Positions 56,786 to 64,000 of a stretch of 64,000 nt of DNA are shown one piece after another. The position numbers were made by a program, and so were the translations under genes. The DNA comes from Hydrogenophaga sp. (GTDB lineage: Bacteria > Pseudomonadota > Gammaproteobacteria > Burkholderiales > Burkholderiaceae_C), in assembly GCA_011391495.1 (NCBI GenBank), contig JAABQK010000009.1, positions 37,278-101,277 of the forward strand, given 5' to 3'. Position 1 is the first letter of the stretch. The number at the start of each line of letters is the position of its first letter. The notes below the pieces were generated by a model. The model was given only the letters and a program-made list of their open reading frames with translations, made no database searches and was not told the DNA's origin.

Positions 56786-57106
56786 TCAGGCCGCCTTAAT
56801 TTCTTCGCCGCTGGACTTGAAGACGCGCACTTTCTTGCCGTCAGCCAGGAGCTTGATGCCCACCCGATCTGCCTTGCCCGTTGCACCATTGAAAATGGCC
56901 ACGTTGGACTGATGGATCGGCATGGTCTTTTCCACGATGCCGCCGGTCACACCCTTCATGGGGTTGGGCTTGGCATGCTTCTTCACGATGTTCACACCCT
57001 CGACCAACAGCTTGCTGTCGTCGGCGCGCAATACCACCTTGCCGCGTTTTCCCTTGTCACGGCCTGCAATCACGATGACTTCATCGCCACTACGAATCTT
57101 GTTCAT
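56786..57106 (-). CDS. rplX: 50S ribosomal protein L24
   Basis: A 106-residue L24 with the KOW motif ([22 protein letters not shown]) and [13 protein letters not shown]. It starts 50S assembly and sits at the exit tunnel. It follows rplN by 9 bases. Confidence 0.99.
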   Translation of the reverse strand: MNKIRSGDEVIVIAGRDKGKRGKVVLRADDSKLLVEGVNIVKKHAKPNPMKGVTGGIVEKTMPIHQSNVAIFNGATGKADRVGIKLLADGKKVRVFKSSGEEIKAA

Positions 57107-57115
57107 GATGATTCC

Positions 57116-57484
57116 TCAGAGAACCTCAGGCGCCAGCGACACGATCTTCATGAACTTCTCGGTGCGCAGTTCGCGCGTGACCGGTCCGAAGATGCGGGTG
57201 CCGATCGGCTCCAGCTTGGCATTGAGCAACACAGCCGCGTTGCCGTCGAATTTGATCAGGGCGCCGTCCTGGCGACGAATGCCCTTGGCGGTGCGCACCA
57301 CCACAGCGTTGTAAACCTCGCCTTTTTTGACGCGGCCACGGGGCGCTGCTTCTTTGACAGTGACCTTGATGACGTCACCCACGCTGGCATACCGGCGCTT
57401 GGAACCGCCGAGCACCTTGATGCACATCACGGACTTGGCGCCCGTGTTGTCAGCAACATCGAGTCGAGATTGCGTTTGGATCAT
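57116..57484 (-). CDS. rplN: 50S ribosomal protein L14
   Basis: A 122-residue L14 with [20 protein letters not shown] at the start, [26 protein letters not shown] in the middle and the end IVSLAPEVL. It is the first gene of the spc operon here; rpsQ and the rest of the S10 block, which normally precede it, are absent and glpD lies upstream instead. The frame stays open upstream of ATG 57484 only by chance. Confidence 0.99.
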   Translation of the reverse strand: MIQTQSRLDVADNTGAKSVMCIKVLGGSKRRYASVGDVIKVTVKEAAPRGRVKKGEVYNAVVVRTAKGIRRQDGALIKFDGNAAVLLNAKLEPIGTRIFGPVTRELRTEKFMKIVSLAPEVL

Positions 57485-57646
57485 TTGATTTAAGTCCCAA
57501 CTTGAATCCCCCCAGCCACCGCGGCCGGGAGTGATCAGTCTTGGGCCCGTCGTTGCAAGCTGCGCGGGCCTTGCAGGCGGACTGCAAACCTCACGCAACC
57601 AGCGTCGCTGGGCGGATATCTTCGCTTTTTTAGAGCGAAGCCGCAA

Positions 57647-57675
57647 ATTATCGCACCGTGAGCCGGCACTGTCAA
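57647..57675 (-). promoter_or_regulatory. Consensus sigma-70 promoter of the spc-alpha operon
   Basis: On the minus strand TTGACA (57675-57670) and GATAAT (57652-57647) are separated by exactly 17 bases. The predicted start near 57640 gives a leader of about 155 bases before rplN. The leader begins with a CTTCGCT-N7-AGCGAAG stem-loop (57640-57620). Confidence 0.88.
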
Positions 57676-57688
57676 CCACCTGTCGCCA

Positions 57689-59338
57689 CTATTTTGCTGT
57701 CCATGCCGGCAAATAGTGGCGGCAGAGCGTCAGGAAAGCCTCCAGCCCCGGGGCTGGACAGTGTTCGCGGGTCAGCAAGTCGGCCACGGCCGGGGCCATG
57801 GCCGCTGCGGTGCGGGCATCCAGAAACAGGGCTCGCCAACGCCTGGCCAGCACATCCTCCACTGTGTGAGCGTGTTCGTGACGCACGGCATAGCGCACCA
57901 TGGCCTCGGTCAGGCCCATGCCCAGATTCCGCTCGCTGCCGGGGCAGGCCTGTACCTGTGGCGCCAGGTTGCCGTACAAGTGCAGGCCAGGTGCGGCATA
58001 CACGGGTGTGGTGGGCGATCCCTCGGCGGGCGCGCCCATCAAGCGCCGGTGTTCACTCAGCCCGCCAGGGCGTGCAGGCAAGAGGCCGCTGGCAAAACAG
58101 CGCTCCAGCACATCTTCGGCCATGGCGCGGTAGGTGGTCCATTTGCCACCGGTGACCGTGACCAGGCCGTTGGCATCGACCACGATGGTGTGCTCGCGCG
58201 ACAGGGTCTGGGTACCGCCCTCGGCGCTCTCGGGTGCCGCCACCAGCGGGCGCAGACCGACCCAGACGCTGCGGATGTCTGAGCGGTTCACCGGCCGGCT
58301 GAGCACGTGGGCTGCCTCGCCCAGGATGAAGTCCAGCTCGGCGGCGAAGGCGTCCGGCTCGCGCGGCAGGTCCGGGCGCGGCGTGTCGGTGGTGCCCAGG
58401 ATCAGTTTGCCCAGCCAGGGCACGGCGAACAGCACCCGGCCGTCCCGCGTTCTGGGGACCAGCAGGGCGTGATGACCGGGCAGGAAGTCGCGGTCCACCA
58501 CCACGTGCACGCCCTGGCTCGGGCTGACCATGCGGTCGGGCGCCACCTGCCCGGCGCTGTGGCTGGCCAGGGCGCGCAGCTCATCCACCCAGACACCGGA
58601 GGCGTTGACCACGCAGCGGGCCTTCAATTTGTAGACGTCAGAGGAGAAGCCATCGCTCACGTCCAGTTCGGAAACGGTTTGTCCATCCACCTCCAGGCGA
58701 CGAACCGCAGTGACCCGTGTGTAGTTGAACACCCTGGCGCCTGCAGCCTCGGCCGTGCGGGCCAGCGCCAAGGCCAGACGCGCGTCATCGAACTGGCCGT
58801 CCCAGTAGCGCACGCCGCCGTACAGGCCTTTCGGGTTGACGCCGGGCAGCGCGTCCAGTGTCTGCTGGCGGCTCAGTAACTCGGTGCGGCCCAGACCCGC
58901 ACGCCCGGCCATCAGGTCGTACAGCTTGAGGCCCATGCCATAAAAAGGGGTTTGCCACCAGCCGTACGAAGGCATGACAAACGGAAGGGGCTGCGCCAGG
59001 TGCGGCGCGATCTTCAGCACCGTGGCACGCTCGGCCAGCGCTTCGCGCACCAGGGCGGTGTTGCCCTGCGCCAGGTAGCGCACGCCGCCGTGCAGCAACT
59101 TGGTGGAGCGCGAAGAGGCGCCGCTGGCAAAGTCGTGCGACTCCAGCAGCACCACGGAGAAGCCGCGCAACGCGGCGTCCAGTGCCACACCGAGGCCGGT
59201 GGCGCCACCACCGACCACCGCCAGATCGAAGCACGCTGTACACGACAGAGGCCCAAGCCGGCGGGCACGCCCGCCCGCACCGGTCGCTTGGGCATGGGGA
59301 GAACGATCCTCGGCATTCATCGATGGGATCGGGCGCAT
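57689..59338 (-). CDS. glpD: Aerobic glycerol-3-phosphate dehydrogenase
   Basis: A 549-residue FAD enzyme that oxidises glycerol-3-phosphate to dihydroxyacetone phosphate and passes electrons to quinone at the inner membrane. The FAD-binding VVGGGATGLGVALDAALRGFSVVLLE motif follows an extended N-terminal part of about 30 residues, longer than usual. SGASSRSTKLLHGGVRYL and FAVPWLGKLILGTTDTP are the family blocks. ATG 59338 is used; an ATG six codons later is equally possible. It follows glpK by 14 bases and is probably co-transcribed. Confidence 0.95.
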   Translation of the reverse strand: MRPIPSMNAEDRSPHAQATGAGGRARRLGPLSCTACFDLAVVGGGATGLGVALDAALRGFSVVLLESHDFASGASSRSTKLLHGGVRYLAQGNTALVREALAERATVLKIAPHLAQPLPFVMPSYGWWQTPFYGMGLKLYDLMAGRAGLGRTELLSRQQTLDALPGVNPKGLYGGVRYWDGQFDDARLALALARTAEAAGARVFNYTRVTAVRRLEVDGQTVSELDVSDGFSSDVYKLKARCVVNASGVWVDELRALASHSAGQVAPDRMVSPSQGVHVVVDRDFLPGHHALLVPRTRDGRVLFAVPWLGKLILGTTDTPRPDLPREPDAFAAELDFILGEAAHVLSRPVNRSDIRSVWVGLRPLVAAPESAEGGTQTLSREHTIVVDANGLVTVTGGKWTTYRAMAEDVLERCFASGLLPARPGGLSEHRRLMGAPAEGSPTTPVYAAPGLHLYGNLAPQVQACPGSERNLGMGLTEAMVRYAVRHEHAHTVEDVLARRWRALFLDARTAAAMAPAVADLLTREHCPAPGLEAFLTLCRHYLPAWTAK

Positions 59339-59352
59339 CGGCCTGTCCGCAT

Positions 59353-60870
59353 TCAGGCCACGTCGCCCGTCCAGCCTCGGGAGCGGGCCACCGACTGCGC
59401 CCAGCGGTCCCGCTTGGCCTGGCGCCGGTCGGACGACCAGCCGGGCTCGAACACCCGGTCCACCTGCCAGAGTGCCGCGATGTCATCCATGTCGCACCAG
59501 ACACCCACCGCCAGCCCCGCCAGGTAGGCTGCGCCCAGCGCGGTGGTCTCCGTGATCCGCGGGCGCACCACCGGTGCCCCCAGCACATCGGCCTGCAACT
59601 GCATCAGCAGGTTGTTGACGCTGGCCCCACCGTCCACACGCAGTTCGCGCACCGGCAATCCGGCGTCGGCCTCCATGGCCGCAAACACCTCGGCGCTTTG
59701 CAGTGCGATGGCCTCCAGAGCTGCGCGCGCAATGTGGGCGCGCGTGGTGCCGCGCGTCATGCCCAGCAGGACCGCGCGGGCGTGGCCGTCCCAGTGCGGA
59801 GCCCCCAGACCGGCAAAGGCCGGCACCAGGTAGACATCGCCCGGGTCGGCAACGGATGTCGCCAGCGCCTCGACCTCATTCACGCTCTGGATGACCTGCA
59901 GGCCATCGCGCAACCACTGCACCGTGGCGCCCGCCACGAAGACCGAGCCTTCCAGGCAGTACACCGGCGCCTGCTCGCCCAGGGTCCAGCCCACGGTGGT
60001 GAGCAGGCGGTGCTGCGAGACCACAGGCTTAGGCCCTGCGTTCATGAGCATGAAGCAGCCGGTGCCGTAGGTGTTCTTGGCCATGCCTTCGCTGTGGCAG
60101 GCCTGGCCGAAAGTGGCGGCCTGCTGGTCGCCCGCCACGCCGGCGATGGGGATGGGCGCGCCGAACAGTTCGGCGGCTGTCTGGCCGAGCACGCCGCTGC
60201 TGGGCAGCACCTGCGGCAGCACCGAGGCCGGGATGTTGAACAGCGCGAGCAGTTCGTCATCCCAGCGCAGGGTGTGGATGTTGAACAGCATCGTGCGGCT
60301 GGCGTTGCTCGGGTCGGTGGCGTGCACGCGTCCGCCTGCGAGGTTCCAGATCAGCCAGCTGTCGACCGTGCCAAAGGCCAGTTCGCCGCGCCCGGCGCGC
60401 TCGCGTGCGCCCGGGATCTGGTCCAGCAGCCAGGCCAGCTTGGTCGCAGAGAAGTAGGCGTCGAGCACCAGCCCGGTCTTGTGCTGGATCGGACCGGCGT
60501 GCCCGGCTTCGCGCAAGGCATCGCAGCGGGCGGCGGTGCGGCGGTCCTGCCAGACGATGGCCGGCGCCAGGGGCTCACCCGTGGCGCGGTCCCACAGCAC
60601 CGTGGTTTCGCGCTGGTTGGTGAGACCGATGGCAGCCACATCGTTCGCCGACACGCCATGTTCATGCAACACCTGGCGCGCCACCGCCAGCTGCGAGCCC
60701 CAGAGCTCGCGCGCATCGTGTTCCACCCATCCGGGCTGCGGAAAGTGCTGGGCAAACTCACGCTGGGCGCTGCCCATCACCTGCCCCAGACGATCGAACA
60801 GGATGGCGCGCGAACTGGTCGTTCCCTGGTCCAGTGCAAGCACATATGGAGCGGCGTTTGGCATCGGCAT
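59353..60870 (-). CDS. glpK: Glycerol kinase
   Basis: A 505-residue FGGY-family kinase that phosphorylates glycerol to glycerol-3-phosphate, which GlpD then oxidises. It has the start [30 protein letters not shown], the [12 protein letters not shown] middle and the C-terminal [20 protein letters not shown]. The ATG at 60870 (or 60864) sits just before the conserved start. The facilitator glpF and the regulator glpR are not in this window. Confidence 0.97.
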   Translation of the reverse strand: MPMPNAAPYVLALDQGTTSSRAILFDRLGQVMGSAQREFAQHFPQPGWVEHDARELWGSQLAVARQVLHEHGVSANDVAAIGLTNQRETTVLWDRATGEPLAPAIVWQDRRTAARCDALREAGHAGPIQHKTGLVLDAYFSATKLAWLLDQIPGARERAGRGELAFGTVDSWLIWNLAGGRVHATDPSNASRTMLFNIHTLRWDDELLALFNIPASVLPQVLPSSGVLGQTAAELFGAPIPIAGVAGDQQAATFGQACHSEGMAKNTYGTGCFMLMNAGPKPVVSQHRLLTTVGWTLGEQAPVYCLEGSVFVAGATVQWLRDGLQVIQSVNEVEALATSVADPGDVYLVPAFAGLGAPHWDGHARAVLLGMTRGTTRAHIARAALEAIALQSAEVFAAMEADAGLPVRELRVDGGASVNNLLMQLQADVLGAPVVRPRITETTALGAAYLAGLAVGVWCDMDDIAALWQVDRVFEPGWSSDRRQAKRDRWAQSVARSRGWTGDVA

Positions 60871-60939
60871 TCTGCGAAGATACCGCATGGGTTTGACAAC
60901 ACGCGAGCCCGAGTCCCATCCACCGAGCTTTCTCCCCAC

Positions 60940-61767
60940 ATGAGCACTTTCACCCACCCCATCATCACCTTCATCGGCGGCGGCAACATGGCCAGCGCCA
61001 TCATCGGCGGCCTGATCCGCCAGGGCCACCCCGGCGGTGCGCTGCAGGTGGTCGAGCCCTGGGACGAACAACGCGAGCGCCTCGCTCAACAGTTTCCCGG
61101 CATCATGCTGCTATCCACCGCCAGTGCCGACCTGCAACCGTCCGGCCTGGTGGTCTGGGCGGTGAAACCACAGACCTTCAAGGAAGCCGCTGCGGCAGCA
61201 CAGCCGTTTCTGGGCGACACCCTGCACCTGAGCGTGGCCGCCGGCATCACGAGCGAGAGCATCGCCACCTGGCTGGGTACACAGCGCATCGTGCGCGCTA
61301 TGCCCAACACCCCAGCCCTGGTCGGTCTGGGCATGACCGGGTTGATGGCGCGTGCCGCCGTCTCAAGCGACGACCGCGCGCTGGTCGATCGGGTGGTCCG
61401 CACCACCGGTGAACTGGTCTGGGTGAACGTGGAGGCGGACCTGGATGCCGTGACCGCCCTCTCCGGCTCCGGCCCGGCCTATGTGTTCTATTTCCTCGAA
61501 GCGATGCGCGATGCGGGTGCCCGCATGGGCCTCGCGCCCGAGGTGGCGCAGCAGCTCGCCATCGGCACCTTCCTGGGGGCCGCCACGCTGGCGCAACGCT
61601 CCAGCGAACCGCTGCAGACGCTGCGCGAACGCGTGACATCCAAGGGCGGCACCACCTACGCGGCGATCACGTCGATGGACGCGAGTGGCGTGAAAGACAG
61701 GTTTGAAGAGGCGCTGTTTGCAGCGCAACGACGCGCTGCCGAGCTGGGCGCGGAGTTCGGCAAATAG
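60940..61767 (+). CDS. proC: Pyrroline-5-carboxylate reductase
   Basis: A 275-residue reductase doing the last step of proline synthesis, from pyrroline-5-carboxylate with NAD(P)H. The nucleotide-binding [18 protein letters not shown] opens the protein, [18 protein letters not shown] is in the middle, and the [15 protein letters not shown] and [11 protein letters not shown] blocks form the dimer/active site. It is divergent from glpK with a 69-base spacer, and convergent to ubiA. Confidence 0.97.
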   Translation: MSTFTHPIITFIGGGNMASAIIGGLIRQGHPGGALQVVEPWDEQRERLAQQFPGIMLLSTASADLQPSGLVVWAVKPQTFKEAAAAAQPFLGDTLHLSVAAGITSESIATWLGTQRIVRAMPNTPALVGLGMTGLMARAAVSSDDRALVDRVVRTTGELVWVNVEADLDAVTALSGSGPAYVFYFLEAMRDAGARMGLAPEVAQQLAIGTFLGAATLAQRSSEPLQTLRERVTSKGGTTYAAITSMDASGVKDRFEEALFAAQRRAAELGAEFGK

Positions 61768-61785
61768 AAGCCCATCCCCGCGCCT

Positions 61786-62715
61786 TCAGACGCCGAGCAC
61801 CACGCCAGCGAAGACCGTGAAACCCAGCCAGTGGTTGAGGCGGAAGGCCTTGAAGCAGCCGTCGCGGCTGCGGTCCCTGATCAGGCGGAAGTGCCAGACC
61901 ACCTGGGCCAGCGCCGCCAGCAGCATGGCACCCCAGACCCAGGGGTTCACCACCGACCACAAGGCCGCGGTCCAGATGCCCAGGAACACCAGATAGAACA
62001 CCGTGACCGCGGGCACGTCGGCGCTGCCCAGCGTGATCGCCGAGGTCTTCATGCCGATGCGCAGGTCGTCGTCGCGGTCGACCATGGCGTACTCGGTGTC
62101 GTAGGCCAGCACCCAGAACAGGTTGCCCGCCATCAGCGCCCACGCCAGCGGCGGCACGCTGTGCCACACACCGGCCCAGAAGCCGGTTTCGCTCCAGGGC
62201 GCCGCCCCGCTGAACAGCTGCAGCACCGGACCGCCGTTGACCGCCGCAAAGGCCATCGGAATGCCGAAACTGAACGCCACCCCCAGCACCGCCTGCGGCA
62301 TCGACACGTGGCGCTTGGCGTAGGGGTAGACCAGCGACAGCACCAGCCCCAGAACCGACCAGGCGATGGTGGCAAGGTTGGTGGTCAGCACCAGCAGGAA
62401 GGCGGCCAGCGCGAGCACCGCGCCCACGCTGAGCGCTTCCCGGATGCCGACACGCCCGCTGGTGACCGGGCGCTGCGCCGTGCGCTTGACGTGTTTGTCG
62501 AACTCGCGGTCGGCCACATCGTTGACACAGCAGCCCGCGCTGCGCATGAGGATGGTGCCAAGCACGAACACCACCAGCAAGTGCATGCCGGGAAAGCCCT
62601 GCGCCGCCACACACAGCGCCGAGAGCGAGGGCCAGAGCAGCAGCAGCCACCCCGCCGGGCGGTTCCAGCGGATCAGGTCCAGATATAGCGAGAGACGGGA
62701 AGAAGGGCTGTTCAT
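61786..62715 (-). CDS. ubiA: 4-hydroxybenzoate octaprenyltransferase
   Basis: A 309-residue membrane prenyltransferase that adds the polyprenyl tail to 4-hydroxybenzoate in ubiquinone synthesis. It has eight or nine hydrophobic segments, the first Asp-rich motif [19 protein letters not shown] and the second [12 protein letters not shown], both of which bind Mg-diphosphate. ATG 62715 (MNSPSS) is used because it starts just before the conserved [18 protein letters not shown]. It follows oxyR on the same strand. Confidence 0.96.
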   Translation of the reverse strand: MNSPSSRLSLYLDLIRWNRPAGWLLLLWPSLSALCVAAQGFPGMHLLVVFVLGTILMRSAGCCVNDVADREFDKHVKRTAQRPVTSGRVGIREALSVGAVLALAAFLLVLTTNLATIAWSVLGLVLSLVYPYAKRHVSMPQAVLGVAFSFGIPMAFAAVNGGPVLQLFSGAAPWSETGFWAGVWHSVPPLAWALMAGNLFWVLAYDTEYAMVDRDDDLRIGMKTSAITLGSADVPAVTVFYLVFLGIWTAALWSVVNPWVWGAMLLAALAQVVWHFRLIRDRSRDGCFKAFRLNHWLGFTVFAGVVLGV

Positions 62716-62756
62716 GTCGGTGGTCAGGTCGCGCGCCGGATTCCAGCACACCTCAG

Positions 62757-62777
62757 AACCGGCTTCGCCGGGCTGCA
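62757..62777 (-). repeat. Partial copy of the interspersed repeat core
   Basis: Minus-strand AGCCCGGCGAAGCCGGTTCTG matches only the CCCGGCAAAGCCGGTTCCG core; the flanking blocks are missing. It lies between oxyR and ubiA. Confidence 0.55.
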
Positions 62778-62821
62778 GGTGCGGTTCCCCTCGAGGGAAG
62801 ATCCGAAGCGGCGCAGGGGAG

Positions 62822-63781
62822 TCAAGACAGACGCTTGACGCCTGGCAGTTCGCAGGCGTAGATGGCATTGCGCAGCTCGGCAATCGCTTCATAGCGCGTG
62901 AAGCTGCGGCGCCAGGCCAGCACCACGCGGCGCGTGGGTGGCTCGCCTTCGAACGGCAGGTAACGCACGTAGGACGAATCGCCGAAATCCTGCCCGGGCG
63001 TGGGCGAACCGTCCAGCGCCGAGCTGGGCACCGACAGGCGCGGCACCAGCGTCACACCCATGCCGGCGGCCACCATGTGCTTGATGGTCTCCAGCGACGA
63101 GCCCTCGAAGCTCTTGCGGATGCCTTCCGCGTCGTTGGAGAAACGCGCGAACTCGGGGCAGACCTCCAGCACATGGTCGCGGAAACAGTGGCCCGTGCCG
63201 AGCAGCAGCATGGTCTCGCGCTTGAGCTCTTCGTTGGTGATGCTCTTCTGCTGGGCCAGGGGGTGGCTCGCCGGTACCGCGGCCAGAAAAGGCTCATCGT
63301 AGAGTGGCGCGATGGCGAGGTTGGTATCCGGGAACGGCTCGGCCAGGATGGCGCAGTCGATCTCGCCCAGGCGCAACTGCTCCAGCAGCTTGACGGTGAA
63401 GTTCTCCTGCAGCATCAGCGGCATCTGCGGCGTGCGCTCGATCACCTGCCGCACCAGGTTCGGCAGCAGGTAGGGGCCGATGGTGTAGATCACGCCCAGG
63501 CGCAGCGGACCAGCCAGCGGGTCCTTGCCGCGCTTGGCGATTTCCTTGATGCTGGCGGCCTGCTCCAGCACGGTCTGCGCCTGGCGCACGATCTCTTCGC
63601 CCAGCGGCGTGACGGCGATCTCGCTCGCGTTGCGCTCGAAGATCTTGAGCTCCAGTTCTTCTTCGAGCTTCTTGATCGCCACGGACAGCGTCGGTTGCGA
63701 GACAAAGCAGGCCTCGGCCGCCTTGCCGAAGTGCTTCTCGCGCGCCACGGCCACGATGTATTTGAGTTCGGTGAGCGTCAT
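62822..63781 (-). CDS. oxyR: Hydrogen peroxide-sensing regulator OxyR (LysR family)
   Basis: A 319-residue LysR-type regulator. The N-terminal helix-turn-helix is [20 protein letters not shown] through [13 protein letters not shown]. Cys199 and Cys208 ([14 protein letters not shown]) form the peroxide-sensing disulfide and match the E. coli numbering exactly. Thr100 ([16 protein letters not shown]) and other OxyR positions are kept. It activates peroxide-defence genes when oxidised. ATG 63781 gives the standard N terminus. Upstream are two inverted repeat copies. Confidence 0.97.
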   Translation of the reverse strand: MTLTELKYIVAVAREKHFGKAAEACFVSQPTLSVAIKKLEEELELKIFERNASEIAVTPLGEEIVRQAQTVLEQAASIKEIAKRGKDPLAGPLRLGVIYTIGPYLLPNLVRQVIERTPQMPLMLQENFTVKLLEQLRLGEIDCAILAEPFPDTNLAIAPLYDEPFLAAVPASHPLAQQKSITNEELKRETMLLLGTGHCFRDHVLEVCPEFARFSNDAEGIRKSFEGSSLETIKHMVAAGMGVTLVPRLSVPSSALDGSPTPGQDFGDSSYVRYLPFEGEPPTRRVVLAWRRSFTRYEAIAELRNAIYACELPGVKRLS

Positions 63782-63793
63782 GGTGGTATTTTG

Positions 63794-63878
63794 CTCCCCC
63801 CGCGCCGCCTGCGGCGTCACCCCCCAGGGGGGGGGCGGCATTGGCGGCCCGGCAAAGCCGGTTCCGCGATGCCCTTGG
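63794..63878 (+). repeat. Interspersed intergenic repeat copy upstream of oxyR
   Basis: Complete copy: CCCCCCGCGCCGCCTGCGGCG, a CCCCCCAGGGGGGGG hairpin and GGCCCGGCAAAGCCGGTTCCGCG. It faces the inverted copy at 63941. Confidence 0.85.
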
Positions 63879-63940
63879 TTATCCCCACTCTCCGGAGAAT
63901 CCCAGTGCGATCCGGCGCGGGGGTCTCCACCCAGGATGCG

Positions 63941-64000
63941 GTGGAACCGGCTTCGCCGGGCCACTCGCATCGCCCCCTGGGGGGTGACGCCGCTGGCGGC
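63941..64000 (-). repeat. Interspersed repeat copy, inverted, running off the window
   Basis: Minus-strand GCCGCCAGCGGCG, CACCCCCCAGGGGGCG and GGCCCGGCGAAGCCGGTTCC. With the copy at 63794 it forms an inverted pair that could fold into a large hairpin. Confidence 0.8.

Noticed and set aside
57485..57679. N-terminal extension of rplN
   Set aside because: It covers the promoter and leader; L14 is 122 residues in nearly all bacteria, matching the ATG at 57484.
59182..60939. Open frame upstream of proC in the same frame
   Set aside because: It is antisense to glpK; ProC's conserved N terminus begins at 60940.
62822..63781. PhcA, the LysR target of the phc system
   Set aside because: The gene is LysR-type but has the OxyR disulfide pair Cys199/Cys208 and OxyR segments, so it is OxyR.

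Overview
The window is a high-GC chromosomal segment from a betaproteobacterium of the order Burkholderiales. Comamonadaceae is the best fit, and the content recalls Hydrogenophaga or Acidovorax relatives; this placement is inference. It rests on the tripartite-tricarboxylate (Bug/TctC) binding proteins, the 2-Cys OhrR/Ohr pair, the liv-type transporter cluster with its own acyl-CoA ligases, the oxyR-ubiA order and an intergenic repeat family. No phage, plasmid, CRISPR or intact insertion sequence was seen. Nearly every base is coding or in a short spacer; the only gene-free stretch over 300 bases is 47827-48412.

Layout. 1-12.3 kb: end of a MacB-type permease, purT and psd, a two-gene ABC-2 exporter, a YbdK-like ligase paired with a CPA2 antiporter, a methyltransferase paired with a K+ channel, srkA, and the organic-hydroperoxide pair ohrR-ohr with a clear operator. 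12.5-17.5 kb (minus strand): a four-gene operon whose order and domain content match phcBSRQ, the fatty-acid-methyl-ester quorum-sensing system of Ralstonia. It holds a SAM methyltransferase, a membrane histidine kinase, a receiver-plus-kinase hybrid and a receiver protein. 17.6-23.6 kb: a Gly/Val-rich lipoprotein, htpG with a heat-shock-like promoter, an alpha/beta hydrolase, a pseudouridine synthase and a Crp/Fnr regulator. 23.7-34.8 kb: a catabolic uptake cluster (acyl-CoA ligase, livG-H-M-K-F, a divergent PaaK-like ligase, then two orphan TctC receptors). 35.3-40.0 kb: a MarR-led CoA-ester degradation operon (hydratase, dehydrogenase, aromatic-acid-type CoA ligase, RidA).

40.0-47.8 kb (minus strand): a three-gene cell-surface operon made of a large DUF11-repeat secreted protein, a predicted outer-membrane beta-barrel protein with Ig-like N-terminal domains, and an OmpA-type lipoprotein. 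It is the least explained system here. 48.4-57.7 kb (minus strand): the spc and alpha ribosomal operons, rplN to rplQ with secY, infA and rpoA, ending in an initiator tRNA gene and a terminator. The S10 block that normally precedes rplN is absent. A consensus promoter sits in the gap between glpD and rplN instead. 57.7-64 kb: glpK-glpD, proC, ubiA and oxyR.

The main themes are cell-cell signalling (phc), peroxide defence (ohrR-ohr, oxyR), uptake plus CoA activation of organic or aromatic acids, and core translation. Functional names come from motif recognition and gene order only; no database search was run.
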